DNA of 64,000 nucleotides from Vulcanisaeta sp. JCM 16161 (lineage in GTDB: Archaea > Thermoproteota > Thermoprotei > Thermoproteales > Thermocladiaceae). The position numbers and the translations under genes are program-made. This document shows positions 8,202 through 17,794 of the stretch, in pieces. Below the pieces are notes generated by a model. The model was not told where the DNA came from. It did not search any database and saw only the letters and a program-made list of their open reading frames with translations. Numbering within the stretch: position 1 is the first letter of the stretch; every line of letters starts with the position of its first letter. Where the stretch lies: NCBI RefSeq assembly GCF_001316285.1, contig NZ_BBDO01000002.1, forward strand, positions 62,001-126,000. Reading direction: 5' to 3'.

Positions 8202-9409
8202 ATGAAGGTAACAGTCTCAATAATAAAAGCTGACATAGGAGGCCTACCTGGGCATGCATGGGTACACCCTAAGATACTCGAGTTTGCCGCCGATAGGCTT
8301 AGGGAGGAGCAGAAGAGGGGCTTGTTAATTGATTACTTCGTTTATAACGTCGGTGACGATATGTCATTACTCATGACCCACACGAAGGGTGAGAACAATC
8401 CTGATATTCACGGCCTTGCCTGGTCAATATTTAAGGAAGCCACGGAAAACATAGCAAAGAAGGTTAAGCTTTATGGCGCGGGTCAGGACCTGCTTAAGGA
8501 TACCTTCAGTGGGAACATTAGGGGTCTGGGTCCCCAGGTCGCCGAGATGGAGTTTGAGGAAAGGCCCAGTGAGCCGCTTGTGGTTTTCGCTGCCGATAAG
8601 ACCGAGCCTGGCGCCTTCAACTTACCGTTCTACAGGATATTCGCTGACCCATTTAACACGGCTGGCCTGGTCATAGACCCGGCGATGCACCAGGGATTTA
8701 GGTTTGAGATCCTGGACGTCTATGAGGGAAAGGTTTACCTACTTGATGCCCCCGAGAATAGTTATGACATACTGGCTTAATAGGTACGCCGGGCAGGTAT
8801 ATAATAAGGAGGATTTACAGGAAGTCTGACTTGATACAGGCCTCGGTAACAAGTGTCGAGAGGCTGAACTTAATTGCAGGTCGCTACGTCGGTAAGGATG
8901 ACCCAGTGGCCATGGTAAGGGCTCAGCATGGCTTGCCGGCAGTCGGTGAGATACTCGAGGCCTTCGCCTATCCGCACCTCGTTGAGGGTTGGATGAGGGG
9001 TAGCCACGTCGGTCCACTAATGCCGGCAAGAATGGTGAGTATTGACCAGGAGAGGAAGATAGCCCTTGGCCCAAAGATGACCAGGTTTGATGGACCACCG
9101 AAAGTCATAGCCCTCGGCTTCCAGGTACATGATGGTTACCTTGAGGGTCCCGTGGACCTATTTGATGACCCAGCCTTTGACTATAGCAGGCAGTTAGCTG
9201 CTCAAATAACGGATTACATAAGGAGGATGGGCCCCGTAATGCCGCATAGGCTGCCGCCTGAGGAGATGGAGTACACGACATTACCGCAAATACTCTCGAA
9301 GCTTAAGCCCATACCAGTTGATGAGTATGAGAAGAATAGGCTTCAGTACATTCAATTCGTAACATCACAGGCAAGTGGTCAGGCAGCCACGGGCCCAAGC
9401 CATGATTAA
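8202..9409 (+). CDS. fbp: Fructose-1,6-bisphosphate aldolase/phosphatase, one frameshift
   Basis: This bifunctional enzyme condenses triose phosphates and dephosphorylates the product to fructose 6-phosphate, which drives gluconeogenesis one way. The metal-binding residues known in the Sulfolobus tokodaii enzyme fall at the same numbers here: Asp11, His18 (DIGGLPGH), Asp52 and Asp53 (GDDMS). The first frame stops at 8780. Adding one base near 8778 continues LIGTPGRYIIRRIYRKSD into the frame open from 8831. This puts Tyr229, Lys232 (Schiff-base Lys), Asp233 and Asp234 (RYVGKDDP) exactly at their family positions. The full length of about 401 residues is slightly longer than usual because of an uncharged C-terminal tail. 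A sequencing deletion is by far the likeliest cause of the break. Confidence 0.95.
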
Positions 9410-9440
9410 GGCACTTAATTATTAAGGGGGTCATTAAAAT

Positions 9441-10463
9441 TCACGAGAGATTATTCCTAAGGACCCTAAGGGCGTTCTCAAAGGCTATCTTTCTAATGTC
9501 GTTATCGCTCATTCCATACTCAGCTAATTTATTTAGGAATCTCGTGATCTCACCTATATTAGTTAGGTCTTCGGGGGTTTTCTCGATTCCTAGGAAGTCG
9601 GTCCCAATGGCTATTATGTCGGGTCCAAACCTCTCACGTATATACAATACATGCCTAACCAGCGAATCCATGTTTGGCCTTGGCCCTATTGTTGATGGTA
9701 TCATTGTTATACCAATCACACCATGATTCCTGACGAGGAGTTCCAACACTTCATCACCAACATTCCTCAGGTGCTTATGAACACTCTGGACATTTGCGTG
9801 ACTAATTATGACGGGCTTCTTAGAAGTATTCAGTACATCGACCATGGTATTCCTACTCGCGTGAGCCAGGTCAATTATTACGCCGAGCTCGTTGGCTAAC
9901 TTAACTAATTCTTCGCCATCTGCCGTTAATCCGTAGTCCTTCCTCGTGAAGCATGACGCGCCGTACCTATTATCGAAATTCCAGGTAATGCCCAAGGCCC
10001 TAACGCCAAGCCTATGAAGTAGCAATAAGTCATAAACATCATCAAGCATGTCAGCGCCCTCAAGAGATATCAGTAGCCCTATTAGGTCGCTACTCATTAC
10101 TTGCTCAATATCAGCGTAATTCTCGATGATCCTAAGCCTATTATTAAACCTCCTCGTCAGTATTAGGTATATCTTAATCATTTCAAGACCTATTAACTTG
10201 GATGCAGTTGGTGTGTAGGACTTTATCGAGCGTGTTCCATAGCCTGAGGATAGCTTCTCGCCAATCATTGGGTTATACGTATCGTGTATTGGAAAAACCG
10301 CGCTGAAAACCACCTTAACATTTCCCCTAATGAGCTTAGGTATGTCTGATTGTCTATCCGGAACATCAACATCAAAGTCCTGAAACTCCTCCTCTAACCC
10401 CCCTGAGCTCATTAGGTAGTATGCAATATCTTCATGCAGATCAATGACCGGGTAATTAATCAT
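9441..10463 (-). CDS. Membrane dipeptidase family (peptidase M19)
   Basis: This zinc-dependent dipeptidase (renal dipeptidase family, amidohydrolase TIM barrel) is 340 residues long and intact. Metal-binding signatures are VIDLHEDIAYY near residue 9, LISLEGADML (bridging Glu), VIIDLAHASRNTM and PVIISHANVQSVH. AIGTDFLGI carries the last Asp of the barrel. It probably cleaves dipeptides inside the cell, consistent with the peptide-based nutrition suggested by the secreted proteases further on. No signal peptide is seen. It converges with fbp and lies 34 nt downstream of trpS on the same strand. Confidence 0.88.
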   Translation of the reverse strand: MINYPVIDLHEDIAYYLMSSGGLEEEFQDFDVDVPDRQSDIPKLIRGNVKVVFSAVFPIHDTYNPMIGEKLSSGYGTRSIKSYTPTASKLIGLEMIKIYLILTRRFNNRLRIIENYADIEQVMSSDLIGLLISLEGADMLDDVYDLLLLHRLGVRALGITWNFDNRYGASCFTRKDYGLTADGEELVKLANELGVIIDLAHASRNTMVDVLNTSKKPVIISHANVQSVHKHLRNVGDEVLELLVRNHGVIGITMIPSTIGPRPNMDSLVRHVLYIRERFGPDIIAIGTDFLGIEKTPEDLTNIGEITRFLNKLAEYGMSDNDIRKIAFENALRVLRNNLS

Positions 10464-10497
10464 GACTCTGTATTATGCCATAAAATATTAATAAGTA

Positions 10498-11666
10498 TTA
10501 TCTAAACTTCACGGAGATCCTGTACTGCTCAATCACGTCCTTAGCCCTCTCCCTCCTCTCATTATGCTCCTTCATAAACTCCCTAATCCTCTCGAAGAGC
10601 ATTGCCTTACACTCACCGCAAAGTAATTTCCCAGCCCTACAATCCTCGTAAATCCTCCTAACCCTCTCATCACTATCCTGGAATAGTAAGTGATACTTAT
10701 AGACAACGCAATTGTCTGGGTCGCCACCATACTTACGCTGAAGCTCAGCCGTTGGTTGACCGCCCGTTAATGCATTCATTATCTTCCTCCTAACATCCTT
10801 CTCGCTATCGGTTACGTAAATCGCGGAGTCCGGGTTCGAGGCGCTCATCTTGTCCTCGCCAGTTAACCCAGGTATGAACTTGCTATATATCGTGGATGGC
10901 TTGGGGTAACCCAACTCATCGGCTATATCCCTGGCAAGTCTGAAGTATGGGTCTTGATCAATCGCCGTTGGTATTAATACGGGCACAGGCTCGCCGTATA
11001 GCTCGGTCGGTAGGAAGGCGACTGATATCTCAAGTGTTGGGAAGAAGGCCGCGCCAACGTTTGTTGAGTCTGTAAAACCGAAGGTATGCTTCACGGTTGA
11101 TAGGGTTAGTTTCTTACCAACCTAACCGCTATCTTGTATAGGTACTTAATGTCCTCACTATCGATTATTATGTGCAACTTATCCGGCGTGAAGCCGAGGG
11201 CTATTAGGTCCAGGGCGTTTTCGTAGGCGTACTTATTCGTTTGTTCCAGGGTGTATCCCTCCCTGACCAGGAACTTCTCGTCATCCGTTAACTCAAAGAA
11301 GTAATCAACATTGAACTTATCCACAAACCACTTACTAAGTATCCAGGGAACTAGATGCCCAATGTGCAGATCAGCGCTGGGTCCTCTACCGTTATATAAC
11401 GCCCACCTTAAGCCGCTCTTCTGTCGGTTCAATATTGATTGTAAATCTCTATGTGCGTAGAAGAAGCCTCGCCTTATTAGGTAGTGAACCTCGCCCGTTA
11501 ATTCACGTAACGTATTAATCTCGCTTTCTGTTATTAATTGAACACCGAACTCACGGGCAAGCCTCATGTAGTCTACCCTACCCTTAACCTCCCAGGGAGT
11601 TACTGTGAACTCATTCGCCAGATAATAACCACCGCACTCTTGAAGAATTTGGTAAAATATAAGCAT
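10498..11666 (-). CDS. trpS: Tryptophanyl-tRNA synthetase, one frameshift
   Basis: It charges tRNA-Trp and is a class I synthetase of the archaeal/eukaryotic type, about 389 residues after repair. The 5' part holds the HIGH motif (SADLHIGHLVPW) and TPWEVKGRVDYMRLA. The 3' part holds HTFGFTDSTNVGAAFFP and the KMSKS equivalent DKMSASNPDSAIY. Between them, near 11107, GTAAGAAACTAACC reads as a stop. One extra base gives Val-Arg-Lys-Leu-Thr-Leu-Ser-Thr-Val-Lys and a continuous protein. The gene is normally essential and single-copy, so this break argues strongly for sequencing error. The start at 11666 lies 10 nt after the PUA-protein gene, in one operon. Confidence 0.93.
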
Positions 11667-11676
11667 TATTGGTTGC

Positions 11677-12123
11677 TTAACCCTCGGAAGACCTTACATG
11701 CTGGCGCAGTTTAACCGCAACACCCCTATTAACGCTCAATACCTCATCCCTAGAGAGAAGCAGCCTACCAACACCGAGTAATTCACCATCCTCTGAGTAA
11801 ATGGCTACCTCATCGCCTGGAACGGCATTCCTAATGTCAATAATGAACCTAGCCATAACGCTCCTACCCTGCTTCACAAAGGGTGCGGCTTCCCTGCTCA
11901 CAATAACCACCTTATTAATGAATCGTGCACCCTCAAGCGTTGGTAATGGACGCCCATCACTAGCTCTAATCGTGAAGATAAGCTTATCACCAAGGTAAAT
12001 CCTCCTCAAACCACCTGTCTTACTAACCTCAATCCTAAATTCACCACCCATAATCCTTAATACGTCAGGTCCGTAAATATAGGATATGACTCCCCTAACC
12101 ACGTCCTTAGTTAATTGGTCCAT
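11677..12123 (-). CDS. PUA-domain RNA-binding protein
   Basis: This 148-residue protein has a C-terminal PUA fold: KVVIVSREAAPFVKQGRSVMARFI, NAVPGDEVAIYSEDGELLGVGRLLLS and NRGVAVKLRQHV. The preceding 70 residues (YIYGPDVLRIMGGEFRIEV) match the pre-PUA region seen in archaeal stand-alone relatives of archaeosine transglycosylase. It probably binds tRNA or rRNA, and has no catalytic motif of its own. It is the first gene of an operon with trpS and is divergent from the uracil-DNA glycosylase gene 54 nt away. The start ATG at 12123 fits a leaderless or short-leader transcript. Confidence 0.8.
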   Translation of the reverse strand: MDQLTKDVVRGVISYIYGPDVLRIMGGEFRIEVSKTGGLRRIYLGDKLIFTIRASDGRPLPTLEGARFINKVVIVSREAAPFVKQGRSVMARFIIDIRNAVPGDEVAIYSEDGELLGVGRLLLSRDEVLSVNRGVAVKLRQHVRSSEG

Positions 12124-12177
12124 CCATCAGCACTTAAGAGGCGCCTTAATTTTAAAGTTTAATTAAGTATTGACGCC

Positions 12178-12831
12178 ATGAGTTGGTATAACGATTTCGT
12201 AGGTAGATTAATAAGATGCAGGGCATGCCCAAGGCTGGTTAGCTATAGGGAGAGCGTTAAGCCATTGCCAAGGTTCATCAATGATGAGTACTGGAGGAAA
12301 CCTGTACCGCCATGGGGCGACCTAGGTAATGCCAGGATAATGATAGTTGGATTAGCACCGGCCGCGCATGGTGGTAACCGCACTGGGCGCATGTTCACTG
12401 GGGATAGTAGTGCCCAGTTCCTGTTTAAGGCCTTATACGAGGCTGGCCTATCCAATAAGCCCTACAGTATTTCCAGGAATGATGGCGTGACCGTGAGGTG
12501 CGTATACATAACGTCTGTCGTTAAGTGCGCGCCGCCAAATAACAGGCCTAGTAATGAGGAGATCCGTACCTGCGTAAATAATTGGTTTAAGTATGAACTT
12601 ATGTATGTTAGGCCCAGGTCAATCATTGCCCTTGGGCACATAGCGTTTCTCGGCATTAAATTGGTCCTGGGCATTAGAGCTGATTTTAAGCATGGTGATT
12701 ACATTGACTTTAATGGCATTAGGATATTCATGAGTTATCACCCAAGCCCTAGAAACACCAACACCGGTAGGTTGAGGATTGAGGACTTAGTACGTATTTT
12801 AAGGATGGCTATGGAGTACGCGGGCTGCTGA
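12178..12831 (+). CDS. udgB: Uracil-DNA glycosylase family 5 (UDGb)
   Basis: It removes uracil, and in this family also hypoxanthine and other deaminated or oxidised bases, from DNA. This repair is important at high temperature where cytosine deaminates quickly. It is intact at 217 residues. Iron-sulfur cluster cysteines are visible: CRACPRL at the N terminus, KCAPP and RTCVN. Motif 1 is GLAPAAHGGNRTGRMFTGD, diagnostic of UDGb rather than UDGa (which has GEAPG). Motif 2 is SYHPSPRNTNTGR. The gene is divergent from the PUA/trpS operon and converges tail to tail with the acyl-CoA dehydrogenases. Confidence 0.93.
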   Translation: MSWYNDFVGRLIRCRACPRLVSYRESVKPLPRFINDEYWRKPVPPWGDLGNARIMIVGLAPAAHGGNRTGRMFTGDSSAQFLFKALYEAGLSNKPYSISRNDGVTVRCVYITSVVKCAPPNNRPSNEEIRTCVNNWFKYELMYVRPRSIIALGHIAFLGIKLVLGIRADFKHGDYIDFNGIRIFMSYHPSPRNTNTGRLRIEDLVRILRMAMEYAGC

Positions 12832-13991
12832 TTAACCCAAGTACTTACTTAACCACTTGTAAATAACCATTCTCTGGACCTCATTTGTACCCTCGCCAAT
12901 TTCCATTAGCTTGGCATCTCTATAAATCCTATTCAACTTACTATTGCTCCACACACCATAAGCTCCCGTTAATTGTACGGCCCTCCTAATAACGTCCATC
13001 CCCAGCAGTACTGCCGCTAATTTGGCTATTGATGCAAATGCGTAGTAATCCTCGTACTTACGATCAAAGTGTAGCGCCGCGTCGTATACTATGGACCTCA
13101 TCGTCTCTATATAGCCATCATGTCGGCCAACTGGAATTGAATCCACTCTAGATTGGTCATTGGTTGGTCAAAGGCCCTTCTATTCCTAACCCACTCAAGC
13201 AACTCCGTAAGAGCCGCCTCTGCAAGGCCCAGGGTCACTGAGGCTACGGCAATTCTGCCCAGGTTTAAAGCTTCCATGGCTATCTTGAACCCCTCATTAA
13301 CCTTACCAACAACGTCATCATCACCAACCACACAATCATTAAATGTTAGCTCGGATGTGCCCGTACCCCTTATACCCATGACATTTATCGGACTTGCCTC
13401 AATACACTTATTCCTCCTTACTAGGAATGCCGTTATTGCCTTATGCCTAGCCTCCTTAGGACCAGTCCTGGTGAATACTATGTAAACATCGGCATAAAGT
13501 CCCTGGGTTATCCACATTTTCTTTCCATTAATTACCCACTCACCACCCCTCCTCTCAGCCCTAGTCTCAATAGCCGCCGCATCACTACCACAACAAGGCT
13601 CACTAAGCGCGAACGAACCTATTAATTCACCCCTAGCCAACTTAGGGACTAATTCCTCCTTCATCTGCTTATTACCGTATGTATAGAATGCATCAGTTAC
13701 TAGGAATCCCTGCACCTCAGTTAGTATCCCCATTGAGCCACTATATCTTGATATTACTTCGATGGATAGTGCCGTGCCTAATATATCCATTCCATATCCA
13801 CCATACTCCCTCGGCAGCACTGGAGCTAGTACACCGTTTTTCCCCAACTCCCTAATTACCTCACGCGGGTAGTAATTCTCACGATCAATTTTATCAGCCA
13901 CAGGCTCTATAAACCTCCTGCTTAATTCATCAACTAATTCAATGAATTTCTCGTGATCCTTGGTTAATGATGGATGCCTTATCGGTATCAT
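12832..13991 (-). CDS. Acyl-CoA dehydrogenase 1, one frameshift
   Basis: This FAD enzyme oxidises acyl-CoA to trans-2-enoyl-CoA. The signatures are ALSEPCCGSDAAAIETRAER (substrate/FAD loop), WVINGKKMWITQG, NVMGIRGTGTSELTFNDC and, after a shift near 13120, RIYRDAKLMEIGEGTNEVQRM with the catalytic-loop sequence YRDAK..EIGEGTNE. The Glu of the catalytic base region is present in the last motif. About 385 residues after repair. The start ATG overlaps the stop of the upstream paralogue by 4 nt (ATGA), so the two are translationally coupled. The Cys-Cys pair in EPCCGSD is unusual and shared by both paralogues. Confidence 0.88.
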
Positions 13992-15149
13992 AGTTCTACC
14001 TCAGGAAGCCCCCTTGTTAATATTCGGTGAATTACTATTCTCTGCGCCTCATTAGTGCCCTCGGCGATCTCAAGGACCTTGGCATCCCTATAAGCTCTCT
14101 CGGAAAAGCTCTCCTTTGAGTAGCCGAAGCCGCCGAGTATTTGAACACCATCCCTCGCTATCTCAACAGCCATCTGGGCTGTGTATAGCTTAGCTATTGA
14201 TGCGTAGAGTACGAATGACGGGTCTTTATTATCATAGAGCCAGGCGGCCTTATACGTAACTGTCCTACCAATCTCAAGCTTCGCTTTCATGTCGGCCAAC
14301 TGGAATTGAATCCACTCCCAATCAATTAATGGCCTTCCAAAGGCCGTCCTCGTCTTAGCCCATTCAATGGCCTCGTCAAGAACCCCCTGGGAAAGCCCAA
14401 CTGCCACGCCTGAAATGCCGATCCTAGCGAGGTCTAGCGTGACCATGGCTATCTTGAACCCCTCATTAACCTTGCCCAACACGTCGTCATCGCTGACGAC
14501 GCAATCATTGAACTTAACCTCTGCCTCGCCAGCGCCTCTCATACCCATCATCTCTAACTTACTAACCTCAATACAGTTACTCCTTCTAACAAGGAATGCC
14601 GTTATTGCCTTATGCCTAGCCTCCTTAGGACCAGTCCTTGCGAAGAGTAGGTAAATGTCTGCGTAGCTCCCTGTGTAATCCAGATCTTCCTACCATTAAT
14701 TACCCACTCACCACCCCTCCTCTCAGCCCTAGTCTCTATGGCAGCTGCGTCTGTGCCGCAGCATGGCTCCGTGAGCGCGTATGATGCAACCCACTCACCA
14801 CTGGCGATCTTTGGCAATACCTCCTCCTTCTGCCTGTTATTACCGTACTTGAGTAGGCATATACTATGTTATCATTCACTATTTCTGTGATGAAACCAAG
14901 GGTTGGGCTATATCGGCTTAACTCCTCAACAACCACAACACTACCCCTGAGATCAATACCGGGTCCGCCATACTCAGGCGGTGCTGATGGCGTTAAAAAT
15001 CCTTGCTTACCAAGTTCCCTTATTAGATCCCTTGGGTAATAATCCTCGAGGTCCATCTTCCTTGTTACGGGTGCTATGTACCTCTCCGCAAACTCCTTAA
15101 CACTATTCCTAATGAGCTGGTGCTCCTCCGTCAAGAAGGGGTCCGGCAT
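13988..15149 (-). CDS. Acyl-CoA dehydrogenase 2, several frameshifts
   Basis: This is the paralogue and operon partner of the gene at 12832. Fragments in three frames line up with the family: FLTEEHQLIRNSVKEFAERY and RELGKQGFLTPSAPPEYGG at the N terminus; SYALTEPCCGTDAAAIETRAER and WVINGRKIWITQG in the middle; then MMGMRGAGEAEVKFNDC, RPLIDWEWIQFQLADMKAK, QILGGFGYSKE and AYRDAKVLEIAEGTNEAQRI at the C terminus. Breaks lie at about 14855, 14670 and 14555. Three stretches of 30-47 nt are identical to the sister gene, although the two proteins differ widely elsewhere. The pair may form a heteromeric enzyme or have different chain-length preferences. Confidence 0.85.
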
Positions 15150-15171
15150 AGAACTTAATAAAAATACTATG

Positions 15172-15720
15172 TTAATAAGTATTACTAGGAACCAGTACTT
15201 TCTTACTCAAAAGCATTATTAGTAGTACTATGATTACTGAGATGATAAACAGTGATAAATACCAAGTGAATAAAGCCATAAACAAACCCGTGTTAATACC
15301 AACCCCCTTAATCAATAATGTGAGCGTACTAAATGCAGGTAATTTCATGAGCATTCTCTCTATGATATATGACAAGTATATTATGAGTAGGGATAGAATT
15401 AGGGAGTAGAGCTCAAGCATACCGATCAATAGTAGGTATAGTACGATAATTATTGTTAATGCTACTGTATAAGGCATTATTATGGTTGGTGGTATTAGAA
15501 AACCAGTGATTGTTAATAACACCGTATTAATTACAAATAGGTATTTACTATATGCAGGCCTATATGACGCTATCACCATGGAGATCACGTTAATTAACAT
15601 CCCAAGGAACGCCATACCTGAGACTTGTCCATACCGAGTTAGTACTAATTCCAGTATTAACCACATAATACTAATTAACATGTATGAAGTATATTCGTTC
15701 AACCTTACCATACATATCAA
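15172..15720 (-). CDS. Multi-pass membrane protein of the MoxR/DUF58 cluster
   Basis: This protein of about 180 residues is almost entirely hydrophobic, with six predicted membrane helices (for example LISIMWLILELVLTRYG, YTVALTIIIVLYLLLIGMLE and WYLSLFIISVIIVLLIMLL). I recognise no family. The start is uncertain: a TTG at 15720 overlaps the stop of the DUF58 gene (15717-15719), while ATG 15711 follows 6 nt later. Both place it in the same transcript as DUF58 and MoxR, so it is probably a membrane component of that system. Confidence 0.6.
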   Translation of the reverse strand: MICMVRLNEYTSYMLISIMWLILELVLTRYGQVSGMAFLGMLINVISMVIASYRPAYSKYLFVINTVLLTITGFLIPPTIIMPYTVALTIIIVLYLLLIGMLELYSLILSLLIIYLSYIIERMLMKLPAFSTLTLLIKGVGINTGLFMALFTWYLSLFIISVIIVLLIMLLSKKVLVPSNTY

Positions 15721-16812
15721 CCATTAACCGCCTCAAAATTTAATAGAATAATTCTATTTTTACTACCTATGGCGTTGATTATCTTATTCAATTCCTCGAT
15801 TGATGCTCATCATCCGCGGGGGCCTTGATATATGCTATACTGAGTAATTCATCATCATTTAGATACTTACGAAAATAACCCGGCAAACCCACATGTACAC
15901 CATCTTCGCCAGACTCCTAATGATTCCCACCCTTATCTCACGCTCTAGGTAGGGAATCGCGCCTCTACTCACGATTTTCTCCTCAACATAACCCCTACGC
16001 ATAAGTATAACCTTAACCTCACCGCAGTAATTAGATAAGTCATTTATTAACTGCAGAGCTTCATCAATGGGTCTCTTACCATCCTGTGGCACTAGCGTCC
16101 TTGATGATGCATTAACTATGAATATGGGGCATGAACCATAGTCACTCCTATTAATCATCATCAATTCACTAACCCTCGCGCTTGTCAACCAATGTATTGA
16201 CGAGGCAGGCCTTTCATAGTCGTACGTCAATAACGACCTAAAATCACCCAGCCTACCCTCCATTGATAAGCCATGCTCTGTATAGCCACCAACCCCCACC
16301 CTATTAATAGTACTATTTGATCGCTCTGGCCTTATGACAACCTCAACACAATCACAGAGGAGTAGCCGTTGAATCGATAAAAGCCCTAATGAATCACTTA
16401 ATTCCATTATTCCACCAATGACCTTGGCACTCCCAATCCACCTACCCATTAATTTAATTGGGAATTCATTATTAATTCTAACTCTTAATACGTTAGATTG
16501 AATGTGAGGCGAGTGAATCAGGGTAAGTTTCGCATCCCATCGTATTGGGATTTTTGACAAAATCCGCGCACCAATGATTACCGACGAACCCACCGTAAGC
16601 TCTGCCCTGCCTTGGTCAGGGATTAATCGTGAGTACAAAGCCACTAGCATTGCCAGTAGATACCATGATAATACATATGACGTAAATACTATGAAGAGCA
16701 TCAAGCCGAAGTATGTACTGAACGCATTATTAGTCAGTAATCCAATGTAAGTAAGGCCAGAGAGTACTAGGTATATGACCAATAATTTGTTGCTTGGTAT
16801 TACGCGGATCAT
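15717..16812 (-). CDS. DUF58 protein, two frameshifts near the 3' end
   Basis: DUF58 proteins are membrane-anchored partners of MoxR ATPases. Two N-terminal helices (LLVIYLVLSGLTYIGLL and FIVFTSYVLSWYLLAMLVAL) are followed by a beta-rich part and the DUF58 signature YERPASSIHWLTSARVSELM. The first frame ends at 15859, but other frames continue LPGYFRKYLNDDELLSIAYI, APADDEHQSR and then LNKIINAIGSKNRIILLNFE, stopping at 15717. The extended tail resembles the von Willebrand-like end of the family. The start codon overlaps the MoxR stop by 4 nt, so translation is coupled. Confidence 0.8.
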
Positions 16813-17750
16813 GATCTACGAAGCACCCTTTCCATGAGTGGCGTCGGCACCTGCTGAAGCAATTGTCTAATCAATACAGTACTATCAGCACCTATTGTAA
16901 TAATTCTATGGTTCAGTACGTATGGCGCCAGCATTTTCACGTCATCGGGTATTACGTAATCCCTACCATCCAATAACGCCCAGGCCCTAACCAACTTACT
17001 GAGTATCTGCGCAGCCCTTGGCTTGCGCCTAGCTTCACATCTCGAGCATTCCTCGTAGCCCTTATCAAATTCACGATGTACCTAATTATCGATTGATCGA
17101 CATATACTAAATGCATTAGAGATTGAAGTGCCTCAACCTCTTCCTTACTCACCACCGTATTAATTGAATTAACATTACCGAGGTCTATATTCTCGGCAAT
17201 CTTAAACTCAATATCCTCACTTGGGTATCCTAGTCTTATTCTTATCATGAATCTGTCTAGTTGTGCCTCTGGTAGTGGGTATGTTCCTTCGAGTTCGATG
17301 GGGTTCTGAGTGGCGATTATCATGAAGGGCTTCGGTAGCTCATACGATTTACCACCAATTGTTACTTGACCCTCCTGCATAGCCTCAAGCAAGGCAGACT
17401 GAACCTTAGGAGGAGCCCTATTAACCTCATCAGCAAGTACGATATTCGCAAATATAGGGCCGAACTTAACCTCAAAATCGCCGATTTTAGGATTGAAAAT
17501 TAGAGAACCGTTATGTCACTAGGCAGTAGGTCTGGGGTGAATTGAATGCGACTAAAGGATAGGCCAAGGGCTTTGCAAAGGCCTTAACTAACGTCGTCTT
17601 AGCGAGACCTGGATAACCCTCAATTAATGCGTGGCCACCCGCGATTAGGCATGCAAAGAGGAGTTTAACCTCAAGCTCATAACCAATCACGGATTTAGAA
17701 ACCTCCCTCAATAATTTATCCATAATCTGCCTTACATCTATTGCCTTCAT
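16809..17750 (-). CDS. MoxR-family AAA+ ATPase, about three frameshifts
   Basis: MoxR ATPases act as chaperones that assemble or activate membrane and VWA-domain proteins. Fragments in order: VIGYELEVKLLFACLIAGGH and EGYPGLAKTTLVKAFA (Walker A); a shifted frame with KIGDFEVKFGPIFANIVLAD and NRAPPKVQSALLEAM (Walker B region); ITIGGKSYELPKPFMIIATQ NPIELEGTYPLPEAQLDRF (sensor 1 and arginine finger region); and GRDYVIPDDVKMLAPYVLNH RI at the end. The middle part is recovered by reading the gap 17400-17510 in another frame. All AAA+ motifs exist. It is first in an operon with DUF58 and the membrane protein, and lies downstream of the transglutaminase-like gene. Confidence 0.85.
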
Positions 17751-17794
17751 TATTATTACCTAAAAATCAATGAGAATGCGCGCATATTTTAAAC

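Noticed and set aside
8739..9098. Long antisense open frame over the fbp gene
   Set aside because: It is a by-product of the fbp codon pattern, is rich in Ser, Arg and Pro, and shows no domain. The sense strand carries catalytic residues.
8202..9409. Programmed frameshifting in fbp
   Set aside because: No slippery heptamer or downstream pseudoknot was noticed, and similar breaks occur in unrelated genes, so sequencing error is simpler.
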